Positions 1 to 8,573 are shown, numbered from the stretch's first letter. The stretch is DNA of 64,000 nt from CAYFUR01 sp964346275 (GCA_964346275.1 CAYFUR010000005.1:1-64000), one strand, 5' to 3'. The notes: a model not told the origin generated them from the letters alone. Made by a program: numbers and translations.

Positions 1-996
1 CCACTGGCTGCCCAGCACGATCAGGATCAACCAGTCCGCCGTGACAATCATCACCGCGATCCCCGGCATGGTCAGCATCACAATCTTCTCGATCACGCGC
101 AGATACGTGCGCCGATAGGTCTGCGGATCCTCCATCAATCGGCTCAGTGTCGGAATCGCCACCGCCGAAAGTGGTGTATTCAGTTGCCGAATCGGAAGCA
201 GGAAAAGCTGGTACGCCTTGTCATATAACCCCAGGGTCGATTGGCCCCACGCCCAGCCGATCAGAACCTTGTCTGCGTTTCGTGCAAAATAATTCACCAC
301 GCTGAACCCCGTCAGGTTTCCCCCAAAGGCCAGCATCTGGCGCACGCCGGAATGGCGAACCGGCGGCCCCGGCCGCCAGTGGCAAGCCACCCAGACACCG
401 ATCAGCGACGTCAGAGTGCCGGTGATCGGCTGGGAAACCAGCGCCCAGTAACCAAAGCCCCGGTAAGCCATGATGATGGCGATGCCCACGCTGAAGAAAA
501 TCGCGAGGTAATCGATCAGCGCCAGCCGGAAGAATTGAAGCTGGCGCCGAAGCAGCGCCTGGTGCTGGATCGTCAGCCCATTCAGCGTGAAGGAGACCCC
601 GAACGTGCACGCGATGGGAATCAGCGCGCTCTCGTCATAGAAGCCGGCGATCAATGGCGAGATGGCAATCGCCAGCAATGTCATCAGCAACCCGAGCCCC
701 GCGTTGATCCAAAAGAGCGTGCTCACCTGGCCGTGGTTGATCTTTGGCCGCTGGATCGTCGCGGCGGAAAGGCCCAGGTCCTTGAAGATCTCGATAAAGC
801 GGAGAAAGGCCGACACCATCGCCACGAGGCCGTAGTCTCCCGGCGTCAGCAGGCGGGCCAGGATCATCGTCCCGCCCATTTGGGTGACGAAGCGCCCGAA
901 CTGGCCGAGCAGCGTCACCGTGCCGCCGCGCACCGCGCGCGTTCGCAGGTTCGCCCGGACATCTTCTGTCTGAAAATAGTCGTGTTGCTTCTTCAA
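1..996 (-). CDS. Polysaccharide flippase (Wzx/MatE-type), 3' end outside window
   Basis: Membrane flippase expected to move lipid-linked oligosaccharide repeat units across the inner membrane for surface polysaccharide assembly. The minus-strand frame is open for 332 codons and runs off the left edge. Its N-terminal part reads RAVRGGTVTLLGQFGRFVTQ, then ARLLTPGDYGLVAMVSAF, the usual opening of Wzx/WzxC-like proteins. Repeated hydrophobic segments follow, and the last visible stretch is TADWLILIVLGSQW. No ATG lies between the upstream in-frame stop (TGA near 1023) and the conserved N-terminus, so I place the start at TTG 996; this is uncertain, with no strong Shine-Dalgarno. The neighbouring sulfotransferase and two glycosyltransferases fit a capsule or exopolysaccharide locus. 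The family is clear; the substrate is not predictable. Confidence 0.8.
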   Translation of the reverse strand, partial: MKKQHDYFQTEDVRANLRTRAVRGGTVTLLGQFGRFVTQMGGTMILARLLTPGDYGLVAMVSAFLRFIEIFKDLGLSAATIQRPKINHGQVSTLFWINAGLGLLMTLLAIAISPLIAGFYDESALIPIACTFGVSFTLNGLTIQHQALLRRQLQFFRLALIDYLAIFFSVGIAIIMAYRGFGYWALVSQPITGTLTSLIGVWVACHWRPGPPVRHSGVRQMLAFGGNLTGFSVVNYFARNADKVLIGWAWGQSTLGLYDKAYQLFLLPIRQLNTPLSAVAIPTLSRLMEDPQTYRRTYLRVIEKIVMLTMPGIAVMIVTADWLILIVLGSQW

Positions 997-1142
997 GAGA
1001 CCCCGAAACGATCGCCAATATCAAGGCGCTGGAGCAGGCGGCCCAGCGTTCAGCCTAGCGGAGAAGCGAAACCGCGATAGCCGCAAGGGCTTTCTCTTCC
1101 GCCGGTGATCCCACGCTTATCGCCATTTCTTTCGCTTGCCTC

Positions 1143-1649
1143 ATGGCAAACGGCCTCCGACAGTCTCCGGAGTCAAGAATTGGAGCAAATTTCGCCGTGA
1201 AGCCCCCTGTGTTTATCGTCGGATGCGATCGNNNNNNNNNNNNNNNNNNNNNNNNNNNNNNNNNNNNNNNNNNNNNNNNNNNNNNNNNNNNNNNNNNNNN
1301 NNNNNNNNNNNNNNNNNNNNNNNNNNNNNNNGAATTTCTCGGGATGGATTATCACTCCGACATGTTGAATTACTACGAGGGAGCGAAACGGAAAGTCGCT
1401 CCCCAGCATCTCGAGCTTTTCCCCCTTCTCGACAAGCCCGTCGATGCTTCCCGGGCCTACGCCTGGAAAAAAACCATGAACTCCGTCGACCTCGCGGACT
1501 GCGAACGAATCGGAGGAACTTTGCTGAAAGAGCTTGGCTACGAAATTCGCGGGGCGAAAGTGCCGCTTGTTCGCCAACTGCTCAGGTCATCACGCAACGC
1601 GGCGAAACCGATCCTAACCAAAATCTACCACAGGGCGAAAAACCTGTAA
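1143..1649 (+). CDS. Sulfotransferase family protein, interrupted by a 100-N gap
   Basis: Probable PAPS-dependent sulfotransferase that could sulfate a surface glycan. Before the gap the protein reads PPVFIVGCD, the start of the 5'-phosphosulfate-binding loop that normally continues RSGTT. After the gap the C-terminal part contains HLELFPLLDKPVDASRAYAW and KKTMNSVDLADCERIGGTLL, the tail region typical of these enzymes. The 100 N at 1232-1331 are a scaffold placeholder. Family members are usually near 300 residues, so most of the catalytic domain is missing and the true gap is probably several hundred bases. That both sides appear in one reading frame is chance. Start chosen at ATG 1143 because the conserved core begins about 20 codons later; no clear ribosome-binding site is visible. 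Confidence 0.6.
   Translation: MANGLRQSPESRIGANFAVKPPVFIVGCDXXXXXXXXXXXXXXXXXXXXXXXXXXXXXXXXXXEFLGMDYHSDMLNYYEGAKRKVAPQHLELFPLLDKPVDASRAYAWKKTMNSVDLADCERIGGTLLKELGYEIRGAKVPLVRQLLRSSRNAAKPILTKIYHRAKNL
1232..1331. other. Assembly gap (100 N) inside the sulfotransferase gene
   Basis: Exactly 100 N, the conventional placeholder for a gap of unknown size. The flanking sequences do not overlap each other, so real sequence is missing here, probably the middle of the sulfotransferase. Confidence 0.95.
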
Positions 1650-1659
1650 ACGCCGCCCC

Positions 1660-1905
1660 TCAGATCAATCCGCGCTTGGATTGCGCCCCCCCCGGTTTCT
1701 CGTGGCGCGAAATAATCCGGAACACCTCCTCCGCGGTTTCGTGAACGTGGACAATCTGGGCCTCGCTTCGATCCGCAACACCCGCATCCTGCTGCATGAA
1801 CAGCAGCGTCCCCTCGCCCGCTGAATTCGGAATGAACCGAATGATGTAATTCGGGTTCAGGTAAACATCCGCTCCCGTTTCGTTCTCCGTCAGCTTGAGA
1901 AACAT
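1660..1905 (-). CDS. Small FlbD-like hypothetical protein
   Basis: An 81-residue protein starting MFLKLTENETGADVYLNPNY, then IIRFIPNSAGEGTLLFM and a conserved-looking end VHVHETAEEVFRII. The pattern (short beta strands, a strand with Asn-Pro, and a terminal helix 'E-T-x-E-E-V') resembles small FlbD-type proteins, but no flagellar genes are near and I do not assign that role. A ribosome-binding site AAGGA lies 9 nt before the ATG, which supports translation. It lies tail to tail with the sulfotransferase, 10 nt apart. The C-terminus is basic and Gly-rich. Function unknown. Confidence 0.6.
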   Translation of the reverse strand: MFLKLTENETGADVYLNPNYIIRFIPNSAGEGTLLFMQQDAGVADRSEAQIVHVHETAEEVFRIISRHEKPGGAQSKRGLI

Positions 1906-1975
1906 CGGATTATTTCCTTTTCATGTTTGGCCTGGAAGTATCAGAATTTCGGCGCACAGTTGCAAGTGAAAGAGT

Positions 1976-3199
1976 TCAACCCCGCGGTGCATTCTTTTCA
2001 CTGGCTTTGGAAGAAAATCGTTGGACCGCCCGGCGGTAAACGTCTTCCATCCGGGGGGCGCACCGCTCCCAATCATGATGCGCGGCCACATGGGCGGCAT
2101 TCCGCCGCGCGGCCGCTCCCAACGCCTCGGACGACAATTCGTTCCACTCCCCTAAAAGCTCCGCCACCCCTTCCGCGTCTGGCCTGCCGGTAAACAACGC
2201 CTTTCCCTTCTCGAAATCCTCCTCCACCAGGTCCCCGAAGGCGGACCGGTAACACCGCTGCTCGTTCAGCAACGGAAGGCTGCCGCAGCCCGCTGCCTCG
2301 AGCAGCGAGAGCGCCAGCAAATCCGTCTCGGGCAGCATCACCGTCGCCGAAGCCGCCGAATACAGCGCCGCCATCTTCCGCGAATCCAGATACTTGTCCA
2401 CCAGGCGGATGGAAGCATCGTCAAGCTCTCTTGCTTGCGAGGACAGCGCCTTCCAGGGCGCCTCGTCCGCCCCCGCCCGCAGCACCACCAGCCGCCCCTC
2501 CCGAAGCCGCGAGCCCTCCGCCGCCTCGCGGCGCGCCCGCACCCAGCCCTCCACGATCTTTTCAATCCGGTAATTCCGCTTTGCCAGGCGGGGACTCAGC
2601 ACCAGCGGAGCCCCCGGCGGCAGGCCCAGCTCGCCGCGCACGGCACGCCGTTCCGCCTCCGGCCGCGGCCGAAAGCAGGTCGTGTTCACCCCCCAGGAAA
2701 AGAGCTGGAACCGCTCCCGGGGCAGTCCGGACAGCCGCGCCCAGTGCTCCTCGAGCCCCGGCGCGTTCGTCGCCACCATGTCTGCGGCCTCCAATCCCTG
2801 GCGCACCAGCGCCGCCGCTTCGCCCCCCTCGGCAAGCCGCTCCATGTCCGGACCCCACGGAGTCAAAACGCGCGGAAAACCCGGAAAGTGCGCCAGCATC
2901 GGCCCATAGGCCAGCGCCTCCTGCGCGTGCAGCAGATCCGGCTTCTCCGCCAGGATTGCCTCACGGTAAGCTCGCCATTTGTGCCGGTTGTTGGCAAACG
3001 GCCCGCCCCCCAGCTTAAACGCCCGGATATTCCGCCACAGCGTCCATTCCGGCCGGATCACGCGCACATCGCCCAAAACACAATTCCCAGGCGCCGCCGT
3101 GTCGCTGAACAAAACCACCTCGTGGCCCCGGCCGCCCAGCCACGCCGCCCACCGCGCCACGTGGGATTTGTGCGCGCTCCCCAGCAGCCCGATCTTCAC
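1976..3199 (-). CDS. Glycosyltransferase, GT-B fold (GT4-like)
   Basis: Predicted sugar transferase for extracellular or capsular polysaccharide. The N-terminus VKIGLLGSAHKSHVARWAAW and the later GRGHEVVLFSD form a Rossmann-like acceptor domain. The middle has HAQEALAYGPMLAHFPGFP and TPWGPDMERL. The C-terminal half carries SPRLAKRNYRIEKIVEGW and the donor-site region with YLDSRKMAALYSAAS and LLALSLLEAAGCGSLPLL, where the glutamate is the usual nucleotide-sugar contact. I chose GTG 3199, which overlaps the upstream gene's stop by 4 nt (GTGA) and has a GGAGG-rich sequence just before it. ATG 3223 is the alternative, adding eight residues. It is translationally coupled to the preceding glycosyltransferase. 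Confidence 0.8.
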   Translation of the reverse strand: MKIGLLGSAHKSHVARWAAWLGGRGHEVVLFSDTAAPGNCVLGDVRVIRPEWTLWRNIRAFKLGGGPFANNRHKWRAYREAILAEKPDLLHAQEALAYGPMLAHFPGFPRVLTPWGPDMERLAEGGEAAALVRQGLEAADMVATNAPGLEEHWARLSGLPRERFQLFSWGVNTTCFRPRPEAERRAVRGELGLPPGAPLVLSPRLAKRNYRIEKIVEGWVRARREAAEGSRLREGRLVVLRAGADEAPWKALSSQARELDDASIRLVDKYLDSRKMAALYSAASATVMLPETDLLALSLLEAAGCGSLPLLNEQRCYRSAFGDLVEEDFEKGKALFTGRPDAEGVAELLGEWNELSSEALGAAARRNAAHVAAHHDWERCAPRMEDVYRRAVQRFSSKASEKNAPRG

Positions 3200-4398
3200 C
3201 AGCGCCCTCCCGCCTCCGGGCAAAGCGCCCCGATCCCCTCCAGAAACATCTCCACTGCTGCGTCCTCGGAAAAGTGGTTCTCCGCAATGCGCCGCGCCTC
3301 GGCTGAAATCTTCCGCGCCAATTCCTCGTCAAGCAAAATAGCTTGCATGGCCCTTTTCAGCCCTGGCGCATCATCGCGCCCCACCAGCAGCCCCCCCGGC
3401 GCCTCCAGATAACCTCCTTCCGGGATCGCATCCCCCAGCTCCTCATCCGGCGAGAGAGCATCCCTTGCCCCGCTCACGTCCGTCGTCACCACCGGAGTCC
3501 CGCAAGCCAGCGCCTCGACCATTGTGTTGGACAGCCCCTCGGAACGGCTGGAAATCACCAGCGCCCGCGCCCGCCGGAGCGCCGCCGCCGGTTCATCGGT
3601 CCAGCGGTCCAGCGTGATCGTCTCCCGCGCCGGGGACGCGCGCAGATGCGCCTCCAGCGCCGGGCGCTCCGGCCCGTCCCCCACCATCCGCAGCCGCGCC
3701 TCGGGGTGATCCGCATGCAGCAGCTCGAACGCCTCGATCAGCAAGTGGAGGTTCTTTTGCGGGTGCAACCGCCCCAGAAACAGGAACTCTCCGCCCCGCT
3801 GCTCCTCCTTCGGCCGAAAAGCCTCCGTATCCACGAAATAGCGATAGGGCCGGATGCGGCTTTCGCTCACCCCGGCTTCGAGCAGCTCTCCGCGAATCAG
3901 CCGCGAGAGGCTGAAAAACCCATCGGCCTGGATCGCCTTTTTGAGAAGCAGCCCTCCTCCCTTGTGCCTCGCCAGCCGCGCCATGTCGCCGAACTCGCCG
4001 GAATTCACCAGCAAATGGAGCGATCGCTTGCCCAGCCGCCGGGCCGTCCGGTTGGCCATGGCCGAATGCAGGTCGAGCTTGTGGCAGACGCAAACGTCCC
4101 ACTCCCCCGCCAGGCGGCGCATCTCGCGGCCAACCTGCAACATATACGTCGCCCCCCAGAGCGGGCCCAGCGCCAGCGGCCTGAGCCGCCGCTCGATGCG
4201 CAGGTTCTCCATTGGCTCTTCCTGAGGCGCGAGGCCCTTGGCCCACTGAGTCAGCACCGCCACCTCGTGGCCGCGCCGCGCCAGCGCCTCCGCCAGCCGC
4301 TGGCATCCCCGCTCCATGCCCGCCTTCTTAGCGGGTGGATAGCCGGAAACAATCATCAGCAGGCGCGGCGGTCGATCGGTCATGAAAGCCTGTGCCAT
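3196..4398 (-). CDS. Glycosyltransferase family 4 protein
   Basis: 400-residue retaining GT-B glycosyltransferase. The N-terminal domain opens RLLMIVSGYPPAKKAGMERG and has ALARRGHEVAVLTQW. The donor domain has FLFLGRLHPQKNLHLLIEAF, RMVGDGPERP and the signature ISSRSEGLSNTMVEALACGT with its paired glutamates, followed by PVVTTDVSGARD. ATG 4398 is preceded by AGGAG at 9 nt. It is the first gene of a two-gene unit with the next glycosyltransferase (4-nt overlap) and lies divergent from the BI-1 gene. It likely adds a sugar to a surface glycan; donor and acceptor cannot be read from sequence. Confidence 0.85.
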   Translation of the reverse strand: MAQAFMTDRPPRLLMIVSGYPPAKKAGMERGCQRLAEALARRGHEVAVLTQWAKGLAPQEEPMENLRIERRLRPLALGPLWGATYMLQVGREMRRLAGEWDVCVCHKLDLHSAMANRTARRLGKRSLHLLVNSGEFGDMARLARHKGGGLLLKKAIQADGFFSLSRLIRGELLEAGVSESRIRPYRYFVDTEAFRPKEEQRGGEFLFLGRLHPQKNLHLLIEAFELLHADHPEARLRMVGDGPERPALEAHLRASPARETITLDRWTDEPAAALRRARALVISSRSEGLSNTMVEALACGTPVVTTDVSGARDALSPDEELGDAIPEGGYLEAPGGLLVGRDDAPGLKRAMQAILLDEELARKISAEARRIAENHFSEDAAVEMFLEGIGALCPEAGGRW

Positions 4399-4548
4399 CG
4401 GAGGATTCTCCTTTAACGCGCGGCAAACCGGGCGGTGGCAAGGGCAAGCGCCCCTTTTTTACCGGTTTTCCTTGCCATGGAGAACCTTGCCTCGAACCAT
4501 ACCCCGGCGAAAGCGACTTCACTCTCTCACGAACCGGAGAAAGCATCC

Positions 4549-5283
4549 ATGAATTACTCGGCAGTTCGGCCGGACGGCGTGGCAGTCCATCCCGCATCCC
4601 ATGCAGAATCAGGAGAACGCCTCGCCTTTATCCGCAAGGTTTACGGACTTGTCTTCCTCGGCATCTTTTTCTTCGCCGCCAGCATCACCCTCCCCATCGT
4701 CGGGGCGGCCGCCGGCGTGCCCGTCCTCACTCAGATTTTTGCTCTCAGCACGAAAGTGCCCTTTATCCTCGCGCTGCTGCTCATCATCGGCAGCTCCATG
4801 CTCGTCCACAGCGTCTCCATGGTGCGCGGCTGGAACCTCGTGGCCTATTTCGCCATGTCTTTTGTCTGGGCGTTCCTCACGATTCCCCTCGTCACCTATG
4901 CCCTTGGCGTTGGCGGCATCTCCGTCATCGTCCAGGCCTCCGTCCTGACCACCACCGTCTTTGGGGCGCTCTCCTGCTATGTTTTGATTTCGCGCAAGGA
5001 TTTCAGCTTCCTCGGCGGCATTCTAACCGTTGGGCTGGTGATCGCCCTTGGCGGCATCGTGATGCTCTGGATCGGCAGCTTCTTCTTCAATGTCGAAATC
5101 TTCCATATCGCCATGTCGATTTTCCTCGTGATCCTGTTCAGCGGCTACGTGCTCTATGACACCTCAAACGTCATCCATCGCTATGCCACGGACATGGTGG
5201 TTCCAGCGGCGCTGGCGCTCATGGTCGACTTCATCATCCTCTTCCGCCAGATTCTTTTCCTCCTCATCGCCGGACGCGACTGA
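4549..5283 (+). CDS. Bax inhibitor-1/YccA family membrane protein
   Basis: 244-residue protein with seven hydrophobic segments characteristic of the BI-1 (TMBIM/YccA/YetJ) family, whose members act as pH-sensitive calcium leak channels or interact with the FtsH protease. After a 20-residue soluble lead come FIRKVYGLVFLGIFFFAAS, a central MSFVWAFLTIPLVTYAL, and the family's late motif FSGYVLYDTSNVIHRY with acidic residues, then VDFIILFRQILFLL. The annotated ORF could start further upstream, but ATG 4549 is preceded by GGAG at 8 nt, and the sequence before it does not look like the family. Stand-alone gene with a hairpin terminator downstream. Confidence 0.85.
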   Translation: MNYSAVRPDGVAVHPASHAESGERLAFIRKVYGLVFLGIFFFAASITLPIVGAAAGVPVLTQIFALSTKVPFILALLLIIGSSMLVHSVSMVRGWNLVAYFAMSFVWAFLTIPLVTYALGVGGISVIVQASVLTTTVFGALSCYVLISRKDFSFLGGILTVGLVIALGGIVMLWIGSFFFNVEIFHIAMSIFLVILFSGYVLYDTSNVIHRYATDMVVPAALALMVDFIILFRQILFLLIAGRD

Positions 5284-5326
5284 TGACAACAAACCCGGGC
5301 CGCCGCCGCGCGGTCCCGTGGAAATT

Positions 5327-5372
5327 GAATAGCCCCGATTGCGAAACAGAAGCGCTTGGGGCTATTCCTTTG
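5327..5372 (+). terminator. Hairpin terminator after the BI-1 gene
   Basis: Perfect 10-nt inverted repeat GAATAGCCCC (5327-5336) and GGGGCTATTC (5358-5367) with a 21-nt loop, followed by CTTTG. It lies 44 nt past the stop. The loop is long and the T-tract weak, so it is a likely but not classical terminator. Confidence 0.45.
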
Positions 5373-5476
5373 CCCCGATGACCAGAAGAAACCAAAACAA
5401 TTGGGCGTTGACCCCGGCACGCCACCGCATCCAAAGCCAAGCGATGGCGATCCGATCCGAGAAAGGATGGCAGAAT

Positions 5477-7456
5477 ATGAAGAGAACACTGATTAGCTTA
5501 ACAGCATTTGCGCTCGCGGCGGGGCTTCCCCTCGCGACTCCGACAGCGTCCCCGCTCTGGGCCGACCAGCCCGCGGAAGCCACCGAGCAGGATCCCACGG
5601 GCAACAAGCGCGTCAGCGACGACACGGAATTCGTCGAAATCAACGGCGAAACTTACACGGTCGGAGAGTTCAAGATCCTCGCCGCAGTCCGTCCCATGCC
5701 CGGCGGATTCAGCAATCCGGCCAACCTGGTCCCCCGCCTCCGCGGCGAACGGCTCGAAGAATACGCCCGCCATGTGGGCTCCTTCGAGCTTCTCGCCCAG
5801 GATGCCCAAGAAGCCGGCATCGAACTTTCCGATCAGAACCAGGAATCCGCCGATGACCTGGCCATGCGCCAGGCCAATACGATGCTCTACGAGCAAGTGG
5901 TGACCGACAAGCTCGAGGATTTCTCCGATGAGGAAATCCGCGAGAAATACGAAAAGTGGAAAGACGACATGTTCGCGGTGAAAGAAGAACTGCGCATGCG
6001 GCACATCTTCGTTTCCACTTACAAAGAGTATGAAGTGCAGCCCGGCGACACACTGGAGTCCATCGCCGAGGAGATGTCCGGCGACGGCGAAATGGCCGAC
6101 CGCATCATGTCCATCAAAACCAAGCGCCCCCGTATCGAGGGCGTGGAAACGGAAGAGGGAAAACTGGAGCCCCGCGCCTTGGTTGAAGGCGAACGGCTCA
6201 TGGTGCCCATGACGGAGGGTGAATCCGTCGAAGCCGCCAAAAAGAAGATCATGGACGCCTATGAAGAGTTGGAAAACGGCCGCCAGTTCGCCGAAGTCGC
6301 CAAGGAATACTCGGAAAACGAGCGTCCCGGCAATCTGTGGGTTATCCGCCCGGAAGAACAGGACAGGCCGATCATGGAGGAGCTGAAGGAAACCTTCATG
6401 AGCCTGGACAACCTGAGCTACTCCGAGCCCATCCGCACCAAGCACGGCTTCCAGATTGTCTACCGCGAGAACTATACGCCCAAAGGCACGCTGGCCTATG
6501 CGGAAGCCAAGCCCCGCGTGCGCGAGCGCCTTCGCCGCGAACAAACCCAGGAACTCATCAGCGGCTTCTTCGAACAGCAGATCGCCAACGAAGAGATCGT
6601 GTCCCTCCACATGGAGAACATCAAGAAAGGCGAAGGCGAAGCCGCTGCCGAAGACGTCCTCCTCACTGTGGACGGACAGGATTTCGATCGCCAGTCCATC
6701 GCAACACAGCTTCGCATGGAAACAAGCGCTCCCATGGGGCCAGTGGAGGACTTCAAGGAGTCCGCTATTCAAGTTCCCTCGGTCCAGCGCGCGATCGTGA
6801 ATTCCTACATCGAGAACTCCGGCCTGATGGAGAAGCCTTCCGTCCAGCTTGTTCGCGAAACCGCCCGGGAAACGGCCCTTGCCAATCAATTCATCGAGCA
6901 GAAGATCGAGGAAGAAATGGGCTCCATCTCTGATGAAGAAGCCAGAGAATATTACGAAGAAAACATCGGACGCTTCACGGAGAAGGAAGGCTATTCACTC
7001 TACGCTGTCGTCGACCCGCTTGACGAAGGCGAAACATCCGCCCAACTGGAAGAACAGATTCGAGGCATCCAAAGCCTTGCCGACTTCAAGCTCCTCGCAT
7101 CGCAAATCAATCCCACCGACAACGACAAGCGCTTCCGCAGTGACAACGGCATGATGGGCTTCGTCAACGCCGAGCGCATTGACGAAGAAACCCTCGAAGT
7201 CCTCCGCGAAACCGAGTCCCCCGGAATGACCCCGGTGATTACGCGCGAGGATGAAGCGATCGTTTACTGGATCGAAACCGCCCGCGAAGAAACCGTGAAG
7301 CCCTTCGACGAAGTGAAGGAACAGATCAAGGGCCAGATGAAGAACCGCAAGAAGAGCGAACTGCGCCAGGAAATCCTCGACGAATACGAGCAGAAGGTCG
7401 AATACGCCCAGCTCGTCGAAGAATCCGAAGTCGAGAAAGTCGACGAAGGGAAGTAA
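5477..7456 (+). CDS. Exported parvulin-type peptidyl-prolyl isomerase with LysM-like insertion
   Basis: 659-residue periplasmic folding factor of the SurA/PpiC/PrsA type. Residues 1-29 form a signal peptide ending at SPLWA. Residues 50-165 form a helical SurA-N-like region. The parvulin domain begins with RMRHIFVS (174-180) but is then interrupted by a LysM-like segment, YEVQPGDTLESIAEEM to LVEGERLMVP (about 185-245). It resumes with the helix KKKIMDAYEELENGRQFAEV, then GNLWVI (285-290) and KHGFQIVYR (322-330). A second, more divergent rotamase-like unit occupies about 485-620 (DNGMMGFVN). The ORF opens earlier, but ATG 5477 has AGGA upstream and starts the signal peptide. Stand-alone gene. 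Likely assists outer-membrane or secreted protein folding; the LysM-like part could tether it to peptidoglycan. Confidence 0.82.
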   Translation: MKRTLISLTAFALAAGLPLATPTASPLWADQPAEATEQDPTGNKRVSDDTEFVEINGETYTVGEFKILAAVRPMPGGFSNPANLVPRLRGERLEEYARHVGSFELLAQDAQEAGIELSDQNQESADDLAMRQANTMLYEQVVTDKLEDFSDEEIREKYEKWKDDMFAVKEELRMRHIFVSTYKEYEVQPGDTLESIAEEMSGDGEMADRIMSIKTKRPRIEGVETEEGKLEPRALVEGERLMVPMTEGESVEAAKKKIMDAYEELENGRQFAEVAKEYSENERPGNLWVIRPEEQDRPIMEELKETFMSLDNLSYSEPIRTKHGFQIVYRENYTPKGTLAYAEAKPRVRERLRREQTQELISGFFEQQIANEEIVSLHMENIKKGEGEAAAEDVLLTVDGQDFDRQSIATQLRMETSAPMGPVEDFKESAIQVPSVQRAIVNSYIENSGLMEKPSVQLVRETARETALANQFIEQKIEEEMGSISDEEAREYYEENIGRFTEKEGYSLYAVVDPLDEGETSAQLEEQIRGIQSLADFKLLASQINPTDNDKRFRSDNGMMGFVNAERIDEETLEVLRETESPGMTPVITREDEAIVYWIETAREETVKPFDEVKEQIKGQMKNRKKSELRQEILDEYEQKVEYAQLVEESEVEKVDEGK

Positions 7457-7495
7457 GCCCCGCCTGCCCTCTCAGGCACAGACCACCGAAAACGC

Positions 7496-7527
7496 ATCGG
7501 GGCGGCTCATTGACGAGCCGCCCCGAT
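7496..7527. terminator. Strong hairpin, probably bidirectional terminator
   Basis: Perfect 13-bp stem ATCGGGGCGGCTC (7496-7508) / GAGCCGCCCCGAT (7515-7527) with a 6-nt loop. It lies between the parvulin gene and the convergent small ORF/LysM gene. No long T-run on either side, but position and stability fit transcription termination in both directions. Confidence 0.65.
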
Positions 7528-7563
7528 TCTCTTCCAGGGTTCCTGAGCTTTCGGAAGTTTTCT

Positions 7564-7734
7564 TCAGCGGCGGGGCGGCGCTGTGGCGCTGACTCCCCAT
7601 CGGAATGATCTCAGCAATCCCGAGCTGCGTCCCACGGACCAAAACAAAAACGAGCAGAGGATCAACACTGTCAGGAGTAAAACATCGCCCCATCGCAGAA
7701 AATGCTGTCCTGCGTCGAGAAAAAGCCTGTTCAT
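7564..7734 (-). CDS. Candidate 56-residue single-pass membrane protein
   Basis: A short ORF that translates MNRLFLDAGQHFLRWGDV followed by one hydrophobic helix LLLTVLILCSFLFW, then a basic Arg/Ser-rich tail SVGRSSGLLRSFRW. It has a good ribosome-binding site, GGAGG 8 nt before the ATG, and lies 47 nt downstream of the LysM lipoprotein on the same strand, with the strong hairpin at 7496-7527 just beyond its stop. These three signs favour a real gene, but there is no recognisable homolog and the length is close to noise. The positive tail suggests a cytoplasmic C-terminus. Confidence 0.45.
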   Translation of the reverse strand: MNRLFLDAGQHFLRWGDVLLLTVLILCSFLFWSVGRSSGLLRSFRWGVSATAPPRR

Positions 7735-7781
7735 CTCTCCGACCTCCGCGAGGCCGGCCCTGCCCGGGCAATGCGTCCGGA

Positions 7782-8573
7782 TTAGTTGGCCGGAATGTAG
7801 AGTTTCTGTCCGCGCGCGATGCGAGCGCCGTTGGGAATCCGGTTGGCCTTGCGGATCGCTTCCGCGTTCGTGCCGTGCTTCTGAGCGATCGACTCAATCG
7901 TATCGCCCGACTCAATCGCATAGTAGCTCCCCCGCTTCGAGGACGAAGAGGAACTGGCCTGTTGCGAATTGGACGAAGAAGATGAGGACGAAGCCGACTT
8001 GTTCGTCTTCTCCTTAAAGGATTGAGAGGAACCGGACTGGGCCGTCTTTTTCTCCGGCGCGGTCGCTTGCGAACTTTGCTGCTGCGCCGCAACCACGTCC
8101 TGGCTGTCGGAAGAGGAGGACGATCCGGCAAGTTGATCCGTCTCCATGCTCGACGAGTTGCTCGATCCCCCGGCCGAAGCCGTCGTGGTCGAGTTATTCG
8201 AGGAGGACGAAGACGAGCTGGAACCGGTGGAAGAGCCGCTTGTGGAGGCGTCCGCCACCAACCGGTCAGCCGCCATGCCTTCCAGTTTGTTCAGCCGGGA
8301 CTCAAGCGCGGAGATTTTCTCCAGCGCCGGCGCGCCATCGACATCGGGCAGGAACGCGCGCAGTTCCTTGTTCTGTTCGTTAAGAGTGCGCACTTCCTCT
8401 TTCAAAATCTGGGTTTCAGCGACGAGGGTTTCGACGTTTTCCTGCATTTTTTCCATCTCGGCGAACTTCTTCCGGATCACCGGGCTATTCTCCGGTTTTC
8501 CGGAACAGCCGGCAAGAATCAGCGCCGAGGTGCTTCCAAGCATCAGGGTGACAACAAGCGGGCGAATACGCAT
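7782..8573 (-). CDS. LysM-domain lipoprotein with coiled coil and Ser-rich linker
   Basis: 263-residue outer-surface or periplasmic lipoprotein. The N-terminal signal ends with a lipobox LILAGC (Cys23). Residues about 30-100 form a coiled coil (KFAEMEKMQENVETL, then ILKEEVRTLNEQNKELRAF) ending with ISALESRLNKLEGM. Residues about 110-210 are a low-complexity Ser/Gln/Thr linker with runs of serine. The C-terminus is a LysM domain, YYAIESGDTIESIAQKHGTN to ARGQKLYIP, which in this family binds peptidoglycan. The ORF extends upstream, but ATG 8573 has AGGAG at 11 nt and begins the signal peptide. Possible role: linking the envelope to the cell wall and arranging partners through the coiled coil. 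The exact job is unknown. Confidence 0.8.
   Translation of the reverse strand: MRIRPLVVTLMLGSTSALILAGCSGKPENSPVIRKKFAEMEKMQENVETLVAETQILKEEVRTLNEQNKELRAFLPDVDGAPALEKISALESRLNKLEGMAADRLVADASTSGSSTGSSSSSSSSNNSTTTASAGGSSNSSSMETDQLAGSSSSSDSQDVVAAQQQSSQATAPEKKTAQSGSSQSFKEKTNKSASSSSSSSNSQQASSSSSSKRGSYYAIESGDTIESIAQKHGTNAEAIRKANRIPNGARIARGQKLYIPAN

Noticed and set aside
635..1024. 129-codon minus-strand ORF at the left end
   Set aside because: Wrong frame: the adjacent frame encodes the continuous flippase sequence through the same region.
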